A stretch of DNA of 64,000 nucleotides from positions 1 through 64,000 of the forward strand of contig CAJULD010000009.1 in NCBI GenBank assembly GCA_910587505.1. The letters run 5' to 3'. Position 1 is the stretch's first letter. Every line of letters starts with the position of its first letter. Shown here piece after piece: positions 1 to 7,551 of this stretch. This DNA is from an uncultured Oscillospiraceae bacterium (GTDB lineage: Bacteria > Bacillota > Clostridia > Oscillospirales > Oscillospiraceae). The notes below the pieces were generated by a model that worked only from the letters and a program-made list of their open reading frames with translations, made no database searches and had not been told where the DNA came from. The position numbers and the translations under genes are program-made.

Positions 1-533
1 TTGGCCGGATCGGTCAGCACCCGCATGGCGCTGAGCATGGCGCTCATGAGCTGCTCGGGCCGGACAACACGGTCCCAGTAGCGGCACACGGGGCGGAAGG
101 CGTCGTTGGTGGACAGGCTCAGGTCGTGGGTCTGCTCCACCTGCTGCAAAACCGGGTCGGGCTGGCGGCAGGCGTACACGTCGCCGGGGAGGATCAGCAC
201 GGGGATATTGTTGGCGGTGGCGGTGGCGGCGGCGGTGACCATGTTGGCCGCGCCGGGCCCCACCGAGGAGGTGACGGCGATGATCTTCTTGCGCTTGCAC
301 TGCTTGGCGAAGGCCACGGCGGTGTGGGCCATGCCCTGCTCGTTCTTGCCCTGCCAGACCTGCATCCGATGGGCCTCCTGGGCCAGCGCCTGGCCCAGGC
401 CCACCACGTTGCCGTGGCCGGGGAGCATGATGACGCCCTCCACGAAGGGGTGCTCTTTGCCGTCGTAGCGGATGTACTGGTTCTCCAGGAACCGGACCAG
501 GGCCTGGGCCATGGTCAGTCGGATCGTTTTCAT
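1..533 (-). CDS. iolD: 3D-(3,5/4)-trihydroxycyclohexane-1,2-dione acylhydrolase IolD, N-terminal part (cut by window edge)
   Basis: ThDP-dependent ring-opening enzyme of myo-inositol catabolism, which hydrolyses the cyclic dione to 5-deoxy-glucuronate. Only about the first 177 residues lie in the window; the rest is beyond base 1. The visible part is the ThDP-enzyme N-terminal (pyrimidine-binding) domain, with GHGNVVGLG, QGKNEQGMAHTA, SSVGPGAANMVTAAATAT and STNDAFRPVCRYWDRVVRP, blocks I recognise from IolD rather than acetolactate synthase. The ATG at 531-533 follows AAAGGAGG at good spacing. It is the last gene seen of the minus-strand operon that holds iolE and iolB; iolC, iolG or iolJ may follow off the left edge. 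Confidence 0.92.
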   Translation of the reverse strand, partial: MKTIRLTMAQALVRFLENQYIRYDGKEHPFVEGVIMLPGHGNVVGLGQALAQEAHRMQVWQGKNEQGMAHTAVAFAKQCKRKKIIAVTSSVGPGAANMVTAAATATANNIPVLILPGDVYACRQPDPVLQQVEQTHDLSLSTNDAFRPVCRYWDRVVRPEQLMSAMLSAMRVLTDPA

Positions 534-776
534 GGGGTGCCTCCTTTTGGTCGGTAGTCATACTTTTTCTTTGTGAACAAAGAAAAAGTATCAAAAAGAA
601 AAACTTTTTGCCGCAAGCTTCGCTTGCTTTTGGGTGGTCCTGACGGGAGCCCCTTCAGGCTTTCGGTGCCTGCGGCGCGAAGCGTTCGCTTCGCGCGGTT
701 ATTTTGGGGTCTAAAGTCGGCCGCACGGCCCACGCCGTGCTGGGGGGCCTGCCTGACGAACCCTTTATCATTTATG
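534..776. other. Gene-free spacer with perfect hairpins
   Basis: No credible gene. It holds a 14-bp perfect stem at 561-574/577-590 (TACTTTTTCTTTGT and its complement), a GCAAGC/GCTTGC hairpin near 612-626 and a GCGCGAAGCG palindrome near 676-697. The first belongs to a family of CTTTTTCTT...AAGAAAAAG hairpins seen in several spacers of this window. On the minus strand it lies between the methyltransferase stop and iolD, so it may end transcription or stabilise the upstream mRNA. Confidence 0.6.
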
Positions 777-1298
777 TCAGATGTAGCGTCTTACGCTTTT
801 CATATACTGCTCATACGCTGTCCCGAATTTTTCGAGGCACCATCTCTCCTCCGAAAGAATGATCCAATGGGAGGAGATCTGGAATACTGCTACAACTCCG
901 AACAGAAGCCAGGAGCGGGTCAGCAGCGCCATCCCCAAGAAGCAGATGAAGTAGGAGACATACATGGGATTGCGGGAAAAACGGTAAATTCCCTCTGTAT
1001 TCAACCCCTCCCGATCCGGCGAGGCAAATCCCGCCACAGAGGCTGCGCACAGGCACAATCCCAAAATATAACAAACCAGCCCCAAAATAAACTGCCACGA
1101 GGAATCAGCCGCTATTCTCAGAAAGAACAGGGAAAGAAATATGCCCGCATTGGAAATCTGATAAATCCAGTAAGCGGCCCGCTCCCCTCCCCGCACCGGC
1201 GCGAAATACGCCGCGCGGGACACCGCTTCCCGGTTCAGCAGGGACAGCAGCCCAAACCGGATGAGCAGAAACGGTATCAGCAGCAGGAATCCGTACAT
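777..1298 (-). CDS. Isoprenylcysteine carboxyl methyltransferase (ICMT)/PEMT-like membrane methyltransferase
   Basis: A 173-aa integral membrane protein with about four hydrophobic segments. The C-terminal part carries the signature of the ICMT/PEMT/NnrU-like family: GIYRFSRNPMYVSYF followed by SEERWCLEKFGTAYEQYMKSVRRYI, where the RNPMY and the E...FG..Y..Y..V.RYI pattern bind SAM and substrate in the family. The real substrate (lipid, small thiol or other) cannot be told. The start lies 9 nt after the iolB stop with no strong SD, which suggests translational coupling. It is an odd guest between iolB and iolD; whether it acts in inositol metabolism is not shown. Confidence 0.75.
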   Translation of the reverse strand: MYGFLLLIPFLLIRFGLLSLLNREAVSRAAYFAPVRGGERAAYWIYQISNAGIFLSLFFLRIAADSSWQFILGLVCYILGLCLCAASVAGFASPDREGLNTEGIYRFSRNPMYVSYFICFLGMALLTRSWLLFGVVAVFQISSHWIILSEERWCLEKFGTAYEQYMKSVRRYI

Positions 1299-1307
1299 GG
1301 AAAAATC

Positions 1308-2108
1308 TTAGCCCTGATAGATATGGTCGTTGGCGTCCGGCCTCCAGAGCCAGGCGTGCTCCGGGTCGTCGATGCGGGTCTTCTTCCAGGGGTCCCCCTC
1401 CAGATGCCGGATGCCCCAGGCGTAGCACATGGCGTACCCCGGCGCGGCGGTCTGGGAATGGAAGCCGTGGTTGATGACCGCCAGCCCGTTGTGGCCGGTC
1501 TTATAAATTTCCCCGTTGGCGAAGCCCGCGCCGAAGCCGTCGGGGTAGTCGAAGCGGTAGAAGTACACCTCCGGCTGGGGGTGATGGTGGGGCGGATAGG
1601 AGGACCACCTGCCGGGGTAGTTGAGCACCTCGCCCAGAACCATGTTGGAAAACGGCGCGTTCTCGTAGTCGAAGAATGTCTTGATTTCCCGCTGCATACA
1701 GCCCAGCAGCTCGCCATTGGATCCGGCGTGCTGGGTCTGGATGGTCTCCGGCGTGTACATGACGGGCGTATAATCCCGCTCGTTGACGGTTTTCTGGATG
1801 AACAGCTCGCTGTGCCCATGGGCGGCCAGTTCGATCTTCGTTCCCCTGGAGGCCAGCAGGCAGTAGGCCTCGTGATGGAAGCAGTCCGGCCGCTCCGCCT
1901 CCACCGCCTCCCCGTTCCAGCGGTAGGTCACCTTCCCGGCGAACAGCAGCACGGCGATTTCCTTCCGGGCGTCTTCAAAGATGAAGGTGTCGCCCTCCTC
2001 CATGACCAGCAGTCCCACGTCCATCCGGGTCCCCATGTCGTCCACGGAAGAATCAATATAGGCGTTGTATCCCTGTTTCAGTTCCGCGTTTCTGTTAAAG
2101 TAGGTCAT
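1308..2108 (-). CDS. iolB: 5-deoxy-glucuronate isomerase IolB
   Basis: Isomerises 5-deoxy-D-glucuronate to 5-dehydro-2-deoxy-D-gluconate in cytosolic inositol catabolism. The 266-aa length is normal for IolB. Bicupin features are visible: the metal-site block SYPPHHHPQPEVYFYRFDYP and the later INHGFHSQTAAPGYAMCYAWGIRHLEGDPW, both diagnostic of IolB. I chose the ATG at 2106-2108 because GAGGAG lies 9 nt upstream; a longer frame to 2210 exists but has no supporting homology. The protein ends close to the membrane methyltransferase start. Between this gene and iolE is a strong hairpin (2191-2230). Confidence 0.95.
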   Translation of the reverse strand: MTYFNRNAELKQGYNAYIDSSVDDMGTRMDVGLLVMEEGDTFIFEDARKEIAVLLFAGKVTYRWNGEAVEAERPDCFHHEAYCLLASRGTKIELAAHGHSELFIQKTVNERDYTPVMYTPETIQTQHAGSNGELLGCMQREIKTFFDYENAPFSNMVLGEVLNYPGRWSSYPPHHHPQPEVYFYRFDYPDGFGAGFANGEIYKTGHNGLAVINHGFHSQTAAPGYAMCYAWGIRHLEGDPWKKTRIDDPEHAWLWRPDANDHIYQG

Positions 2109-2190
2109 CCGAATCATCTCCTCAAAAAGTAGTAGCACAGCGCAGACAGACAACCCCGGTAATGCAGGGGACGAAACGTCCCTTGAGGAT

Positions 2191-2230
2191 ACTTTTGCTT
2201 CTTTTCGCACAGGCGAAAAGAAGCAAAAGT
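2191..2230. repeat. Perfect 18-bp intercistronic hairpin between iolE and iolB
   Basis: ACTTTTGCTTCTTTTCGC at 2191-2208 is exactly complementary to 2213-2230, with a 4-nt ACAG loop. It sits inside an operon, not at its end, so it may act as an attenuator or an mRNA processing/stability element. Shorter relatives with the TTGCTTTTCGC core occur at 38310-38335 and, more loosely, at 32878-32907. Confidence 0.8.
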
Positions 2231-2263
2231 GAAAGATGGCCCCGTGGGGCCGCCTGCGGCGGC

Positions 2264-3166
2264 TTACAGTCCGGTATGCTCCCGAATATACGCTCTGGCC
2301 TTCTGCGCGTAGAGCAGAGGATCCGCCTTCCCGGGGTCCTGCTCGGCCTCCACCAGCAGCCAGCCCTGATACCCGGCGTCAGCCAGAACCCGGAACACCG
2401 GATCAAAATCCACATTGCCGTCGCCGGGGACGGTGAAGGCCCCGTTGCGCACCGCCTGGAGGAAGCTCCAGCTGTTTTTCCTGGCCTCCTCCACCACGGG
2501 CAGGCGCATGTCCTTCAGATGCACATGGCCGATCCGGTCCACATATTTTTTCAGCATCGCCAGGGGATCCTCCCCGGCGAAGGTGAAATGGCCGGTGTCA
2601 TAGCACAGGAACACGTACCGGGGGTCGGTGTTCGCCATCATCCGGTCGGTCTCCTCCGCCGTCTGGACCACGGTGCCCATGTGGTGATGGAAGCACAGCT
2701 TAAAGCCCCGGTCCGCGGCCGCTTTCCCCAGCCTGTTGAGGCCCTCGCAGAGCAGGCTCCACTCCCGCTCGTCCATCACGTGCCTGTGGTTCCCGGTAAG
2801 GATGGGGGTTTCCATCTGGCCCTGGATGGAATAGCTCTGCTCGCTGACATTGATCCGGTTCGCGCCCACGGCGGAGAGAAACTCCAGTTCCCTGATGAAC
2901 TCCGCCTCCACTTCCTCGCAGGGTCTGGTAATCAGGAAGGAGGAGAACCACCGGCTGGCAATGCGCATGCCCCGCATGTCCAGCTGCGCCTTCAGCTCCG
3001 CCGGGTCGGAGGGATACCGGTTGCCGATCTCGCAGCCGGTAAATCCGGCCAGCGCCATTTCGCTGACGGTCTGCCGGAAGGTGTTCTCCGCCCCCAGCTC
3101 CGGCATGTCGTCGTTGCACCAGCCGATGGGCGCAATGCCCAGATGAACAGTTCCGGGATCAAACAT
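2264..3166 (-). CDS. iolE: myo-inosose-2 dehydratase IolE
   Basis: Removes water from 2-keto-myo-inositol (scyllo-inosose) to give the diketone substrate of IolD. The 300-aa protein is a xylose-isomerase-like TIM barrel with IolE hallmarks: LGIAPIGWCNDDMPELG near the start, KLCFHHHMGTVVQT around 160, and the metal-ligand block FLCYDTGHFTFAG, then IGHVHLKDMR. GGGAGG precedes the ATG at 3164-3166. Only 15 nt separate it from the malic enzyme stop upstream, so the two are cotranscribed. With iolB and iolD it gives the ring-opening section of the inositol pathway. Confidence 0.95.
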   Translation of the reverse strand: MFDPGTVHLGIAPIGWCNDDMPELGAENTFRQTVSEMALAGFTGCEIGNRYPSDPAELKAQLDMRGMRIASRWFSSFLITRPCEEVEAEFIRELEFLSAVGANRINVSEQSYSIQGQMETPILTGNHRHVMDEREWSLLCEGLNRLGKAAADRGFKLCFHHHMGTVVQTAEETDRMMANTDPRYVFLCYDTGHFTFAGEDPLAMLKKYVDRIGHVHLKDMRLPVVEEARKNSWSFLQAVRNGAFTVPGDGNVDFDPVFRVLADAGYQGWLLVEAEQDPGKADPLLYAQKARAYIREHTGL

Positions 3167-3181
3167 CGTCCAACCCTCCCA

Positions 3182-4354
3182 TCAGATCCGGGCCACGCCG
3201 GAGGCTCTGGCGGCCTCGGCTACGGCTCTGGCCACCGCGGGTCCCACCCGCTTGTCAAACGCCCTGGGGATGATATACTCCGCGGTCAGCTCCCCGTCGG
3301 AGATCAGCTCCGCCAGCGCGCGGGCGGCGGCCATCTTCATCTCCTCGTTGATGTCGCTGGCGCGTACGTCGAAGGTGCCCCGGAAGATACCGGGGAAGGC
3401 CAGCACGTTGTTAATCTGGTTGGGGAAGTCGCTGCGCCCCGTGGCGATGACCGCCGCGCCGCCGGCCCTGGCGTCCTCCGGGAAGATTTCCGGAGTGGGG
3501 TTGGCGCAGGCGAAGATAATGGCGTCCCGGTTCATGGTCTTCACCATTTCGGCGGTGACGGTGCCCGGAGCGGAGACCCCGATAAACACGTCCGCGCCCA
3601 CCAGCATATCGGCCAGAGATCCGGCCTTCTTCTCCCGGTTGGTGACCTGGGCCATCTCCTCCTTGATCCAGTTCAGGCCCTCCCGGCCCGCGTAGATCGC
3701 GCCCTTCCGGTCGCACATGGTCACGTTCTGATATCCGGCGGACAGCAGCAGCTTCACGATAGACACCGCCGCCGCGCCCGCGCCGGAGGTGACGATCTTC
3801 ACGTCCTCCTTCTTCTTGCCAACCACCTTCAGCGCGTTGGTCAGGCCCGCCAGGGTGATGACGGCGGTGCCGTGCTGGTCGTCGTGGAAGATGGGAATGT
3901 CGCAGCGCTCCTTCAGCTTCCGCTCGATCTCAAAGCACCGGGGGGCGGCGATGTCCTCCAGGTTGATGCCGCCGAAGCTGCCGCTCATGAGGTAGACCGC
4001 GTTGACAAACTCGTCCACATCATGGGTCTTCACGCACAGAGGGAAGGCGTCCACGCCGCCGAAGGACTTGAACAGCACGCACTTGCCCTCCATAACCGGC
4101 ATGCCGACCTCGGGGCCGATGTCCCCCAGACCCAGCACGGCGGAGCCGTCGGTGATGACGGCGCACAGGTTGTGGCGGCGGGTCAGCTCATAGCTCCTGT
4201 TGACGTCCTTCTGAATTTCCAGACAGGGCTGGGCCACGCCGGGGGTGTAGGCCAGACTGAGGTCGTCCCTGGTCTCCACCGGTACGGTGGCGATGACTTC
4301 GATTTTCCCCTTCCACTCCTCGTGGAGCCGGAGAGATTCCTTTGCGTAATCCAT
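3182..4354 (-). CDS. NAD(P)-dependent malic enzyme (oxaloacetate-decarboxylating)
   Basis: Converts malate to pyruvate and CO2 with reduction of NAD(P)+. The 390-aa length fits the short bacterial class. Visible are LAYTPGVAQPCLEI, the YELTRRHNLCAVITDGSAVLGLGDIGP block, PVMEGKCVLFKSFGG, the metal/substrate motif FHDDQHGTA and a Rossmann glycine segment (SGAGAAAVSIVKLLL). The start at 4352-4354 (MDYAKESL) has AAGGAG about 10 nt upstream; the frame runs nine codons further but those lack an SD. It is an unusual member of an inositol operon and probably supplies pyruvate or NAD(P)H, which is inference. Confidence 0.92.
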   Translation of the reverse strand: MDYAKESLRLHEEWKGKIEVIATVPVETRDDLSLAYTPGVAQPCLEIQKDVNRSYELTRRHNLCAVITDGSAVLGLGDIGPEVGMPVMEGKCVLFKSFGGVDAFPLCVKTHDVDEFVNAVYLMSGSFGGINLEDIAAPRCFEIERKLKERCDIPIFHDDQHGTAVITLAGLTNALKVVGKKKEDVKIVTSGAGAAAVSIVKLLLSAGYQNVTMCDRKGAIYAGREGLNWIKEEMAQVTNREKKAGSLADMLVGADVFIGVSAPGTVTAEMVKTMNRDAIIFACANPTPEIFPEDARAGGAAVIATGRSDFPNQINNVLAFPGIFRGTFDVRASDINEEMKMAAARALAELISDGELTAEYIIPRAFDKRVGPAVARAVAEAARASGVARI

Positions 4355-4469
4355 AACGGCAATTCTCCTTTTTGTTATCAATAATTGCGCTCAACCCGCT
4401 GTCTTTCGATAAGGCCGAGGCGGGAAAAAGACTGCCCGGACGGCGTTCAGCGGTTGTGGATACAGGTTC

Positions 4470-5723
4470 TTATTTCTTTATGATCCTGGGCAGGGTAGAC
4501 CCGCCGCAGGGCATGGCCAGCACCGTGGCGTCATGGCCCAGCTTTTCAAACGCCGCATCCAGGGCCGTCTGGACGGAGGGCTGGGGCGTGAGAAAGATGG
4601 AGCGAACAAAGTCCGGCTCCAGGTCGGATACCAGATACACGTCCGCCTTCTCCAGTGTCATGGCAATGGCGGCGGCCTTGTGGCCTCCCAGCTGGAAGTC
4701 CCGGCCGATGCGCTCGATCATGGCCTGCGGGGACGGAGACGTGGTCATCCACTCCTCAAAGACCCGCTCGCCCAGGCCTTCCCTGCAGGAACCGATGAGC
4801 ACGATCACCCCGCCGGGATTCACCGCGTGGCGGGCGTTGTCCAGGGCCTTCTGGGTCTGGTAGAGGTTCAGGTCCTTGGGCGCGCCCCCCTGACTGACCA
4901 GAACGATGTCCGCCCCCTGGGGCAGCTCCTTGAGGTACAACGCGTCCAGGAACGCGCACCCGGCCCGGTGGGCCTGCAGGGAATCCCCCGCCACCGCCCG
5001 GATGATCTCCTTATGCTCGCTGAGGACCACGTTGAGGATGAAGTCGATGCCGCAGATCTTCCCGGCCTCCTCGATGTCCATCCGCAGCGGATTGGTCTCC
5101 AGCGCTCCGGCGCAGGCCTCGCTCCGGACCATCATGGAGTGGTTGGACTGGATGGCGTCCCGGGTGGACACGCCGGGCATGATGGCCTTGGCCCCGCCGG
5201 AGTACCCGGCGAAGTAGTGGTACTCGATATTCCCCAGGCAGATCCGCCGGTCCGCTTCCGCCACCGTGCGGGTGATGTCCACCGGGGTCCCCGCGGCGGT
5301 GACGCCCATGTGGACGCAGTCAGAAGGGTCGCTGTCCACGCAGGCGATCTCCCTCCAGGCCCGCTCCCCGGCCAGACGCTTCCGCTCCCCGTCCGTCTGT
5401 TTCCGGTGGCTGCCCAGAGCAAACACAAGGGTCACGTCCTCCGCCTTCACCCCCGCCGCGTACAGCTCATCCAGCAGCGCCGGCATAACCTGACAGGTGG
5501 GCATGGGGCGGGTGAGGTCGCTGGTGACGATGGCGATCTTCTCGCCGGGCTTCACGATTTCCCGCAGCCGGGGGGACCCGATGGGCTCCGCCAGCGCCCG
5601 GCGGACCTCCGCCTCTCCGGCGAGGCCCGGCGCCACCTCGTTGGCATGGAGCACGCCCAGCAGGTTCTTCTCCGGAACCTCCGCCTCCTGAACGCCCGCG
5701 CCCAATCCGAATTGCAGCTTCAT
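4470..5723 (-). CDS. LarA-like nickel-pincer racemase family protein (DUF2088)
   Basis: A 417-aa member of the lactate racemase LarA superfamily, which uses a nickel-pincer nucleotide to racemise or epimerise 2-hydroxy acids. Residues matching the LarA ligands and catalytic groups are in place: His106 (ALGSHRKQ), His169 and Lys179 (YHYFAGYSGGAKAIMPG) and His195 (QSNHSMM). The family holds several substrate specificities, so lactate should not be assumed; a hydroxy acid made in this operon is plausible. larB/larC/larE maturation genes are not in the window. It lies 3 nt after the transketolase C-subunit, so it is tightly coupled. Confidence 0.85.
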   Translation of the reverse strand: MKLQFGLGAGVQEAEVPEKNLLGVLHANEVAPGLAGEAEVRRALAEPIGSPRLREIVKPGEKIAIVTSDLTRPMPTCQVMPALLDELYAAGVKAEDVTLVFALGSHRKQTDGERKRLAGERAWREIACVDSDPSDCVHMGVTAAGTPVDITRTVAEADRRICLGNIEYHYFAGYSGGAKAIMPGVSTRDAIQSNHSMMVRSEACAGALETNPLRMDIEEAGKICGIDFILNVVLSEHKEIIRAVAGDSLQAHRAGCAFLDALYLKELPQGADIVLVSQGGAPKDLNLYQTQKALDNARHAVNPGGVIVLIGSCREGLGERVFEEWMTTSPSPQAMIERIGRDFQLGGHKAAAIAMTLEKADVYLVSDLEPDFVRSIFLTPQPSVQTALDAAFEKLGHDATVLAMPCGGSTLPRIIKK

Positions 5724-5726
5724 GCC

Positions 5727-6692
5727 TCAGCCCTTTCTGGCGAGGACGGCCTTTGCCTGCTCCACAATATGGGCGGCGGTCAGGCCGAAGCGCTCCTGGA
5801 GGTAGCCCTGGGGGCCCACCTCGCCGAACTCGTCCTCCACGGCCACGTAACCGGCGGGGACGGGGCAGCGCCGGGCCAGCACTTCGCTGACGGCGGACCA
5901 GAGGCCGCCGTATTTGTTGTGGTTTTCCGCCACCACCGCCGCGCCGCATTTCTTTGCCCAGCTTTCCACGGCCTCCTCGTCCAGAGGCTTGATGGTGAAC
6001 ATGTCGATCACTGCCGCGCTGACGCCCCCGGCCTCCAGGGCCCTGGCGGCCTGCATGGCCTCGTGGACCATGATGCCGGAGGCGAAAATGGCGATGTCGG
6101 CGCCCTCCCGCAGTGTCACGGCCCTGCCGATGGGCAGCTCGCTGCCCTCCTCATAGACCCTGGCGTACTGCTTCCGGCCCACCCGGATGAACTTCACGCC
6201 GGGCCGGTCCACGCACTGGCCCAGCACGCTGGACAGCAGCGTGGGATCGGTGACGTCGATGACGGTGGAGCCGGGCAGTGCCCGGTACAGCGCCACGTCC
6301 TCAAAAGGCATGTGGGTGCCGCCGTTCATGGTGGCGGTGACGCCGGGATCGGTGCCGATAATGGTAATGTCATTTTTGGCGTAGCCGCCGCTGAGGAACG
6401 CCTGGTCATAGCACCGTCGGGAGGCGAAGGGGCCGAAGGTGTGGACGATGGGCTTGAAACCGGCGGAAGCCAGGCCGCAGGCCACGCCCACCATGTTTGC
6501 CTCGGCGATGCCGCAGTTGATCGCCCGGTCCGGATGGGCCGCGGCCCACTTGCCGGTGCCGATGCAGCTCATGAGGTCCGCGTCCAGATAGATGACGTCC
6601 GGGTCCTTTTCTGCCAGGGCGGGGATGGTCTCCCCCAGCACGCTCTTGCACAGGCGGGGATCCATCTCCCCCGTATATACGATTTTTACCAT
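5727..6692 (-). CDS. Transketolase, C-terminal subunit
   Basis: Second half of a two-subunit ThDP transketolase: 321 aa with the pyrimidine-binding domain (NCGIAEANMVGVACGLASAGFKPIVHTFGPFASRRCYDQ, including the conserved catalytic Glu) and the C-terminal transketolase domain. It starts 3 nt after the N-terminal subunit stop with an in-gene GGAGGG SD, so the two are made together. Split transketolases serve the pentose pathway in some anaerobes and also specialised routes such as apulose-4-phosphate or sulfofructose cleavage. The substrate here is not evident. The neighbouring GAPDH and PGK suggest that triose phosphate is one product. Confidence 0.9.
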   Translation of the reverse strand: MVKIVYTGEMDPRLCKSVLGETIPALAEKDPDVIYLDADLMSCIGTGKWAAAHPDRAINCGIAEANMVGVACGLASAGFKPIVHTFGPFASRRCYDQAFLSGGYAKNDITIIGTDPGVTATMNGGTHMPFEDVALYRALPGSTVIDVTDPTLLSSVLGQCVDRPGVKFIRVGRKQYARVYEEGSELPIGRAVTLREGADIAIFASGIMVHEAMQAARALEAGGVSAAVIDMFTIKPLDEEAVESWAKKCGAAVVAENHNKYGGLWSAVSEVLARRCPVPAGYVAVEDEFGEVGPQGYLQERFGLTAAHIVEQAKAVLARKG

Positions 6693-6695
6693 CTC

Positions 6696-7538
6696 TCAGC
6701 CCTCCAGTTCCGCCAGCCGGGCCTTCAGCTGGGCGGTCCATCTCTCAAACTGCTCGTCGCTGACGGTCAGGCTGTGGTTCATGACGGTATCCTCCACCTC
6801 CTGAATGCCCGCGCCCTTCACGGTATCCATGACGATGGCGTAGGGCCTCTCGCCGCCCTGCCGGGTGCGCTCCAGCGCCTGGGCCAGCGCCTCCACGTCG
6901 TTGCCGTCCACCTTCACCGTGTCAAACCCGAAGGCCTCGAACTTGGCCACATAGTCCCCCATGGGGTACACGTCCTCAGTCCAGCCGTCCAGCTGCCGCT
7001 TGTTCCAGTCCAGCAGCACCACCAGATTGCTCAGCTTTTTGGCGCTGGCGAAGGCCATGGCCTCCCAGACCTGCCCCTCGTTGCTCTCGCCGTCGCCCAC
7101 GATCAGAAACACCCGGGAATCCCGGCCTCTGAGCCTGTCGCCCAGGGCCATGCCGCAGGCCAGGGAGGTTCCCTGTCCCAGAGAACCGGTGGTCATGTCC
7201 ACGCCGGGGGTCCTGTTCCGGTCGCAGTGGCTGGGCAGCCGGGTGCCGGGGCGGTTGAGGGTCTTGAGCTCCTCACAGGGGAAAAAGCCCTTCACCGCCA
7301 GGGTGCCGTACACCGCCGGGCCGGCGTGGCCCTTGGAGCAGACCAGCTTGTCCCGCTCGGGCCACCTGGGGTTGCTCACATCGATTTTCATCTCCCCGCC
7401 GTAGAGCGCCGCCAGCACGTCGCAGATGCTCAGCGCCCCGCCCAGATGGCCGGAGCCCAGGGAGTGGATCGCCTCCAGCGCGGCCATTCTGATTTTGACG
7501 GCCAGCGCCTGGACCTCCTTCTTCTTTGCCGCTTCCAT
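6696..7538 (-). CDS. Transketolase, N-terminal (ThDP-binding) subunit
   Basis: 280-aa ThDP-binding half of the split transketolase. It shows AIHSLGSGHLGGALSICDVLAALYG near the N-terminus and the ThDP motif GDGESNEGQVWEAMAFA (GDG...N), followed by LSNLVVLLDWNKRQLDG. GAGAGGTG precedes the ATG at 7536-7538. The gene sits between pgk and its partner subunit; 13 nt separate it from the pgk stop. Only the pair would form the active site, as the half-enzymes of this type need each other. Confidence 0.92.
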   Translation of the reverse strand: MEAAKKKEVQALAVKIRMAALEAIHSLGSGHLGGALSICDVLAALYGGEMKIDVSNPRWPERDKLVCSKGHAGPAVYGTLAVKGFFPCEELKTLNRPGTRLPSHCDRNRTPGVDMTTGSLGQGTSLACGMALGDRLRGRDSRVFLIVGDGESNEGQVWEAMAFASAKKLSNLVVLLDWNKRQLDGWTEDVYPMGDYVAKFEAFGFDTVKVDGNDVEALAQALERTRQGGERPYAIVMDTVKGAGIQEVEDTVMNHSLTVSDEQFERWTAQLKARLAELEG

Positions 7539-7551
7539 ATGCAGTCACCTC

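Noticed and set aside
2162..4384. 740-codon open frame on the plus strand
   Set aside because: Antisense to iolE and malic enzyme, both certain genes.
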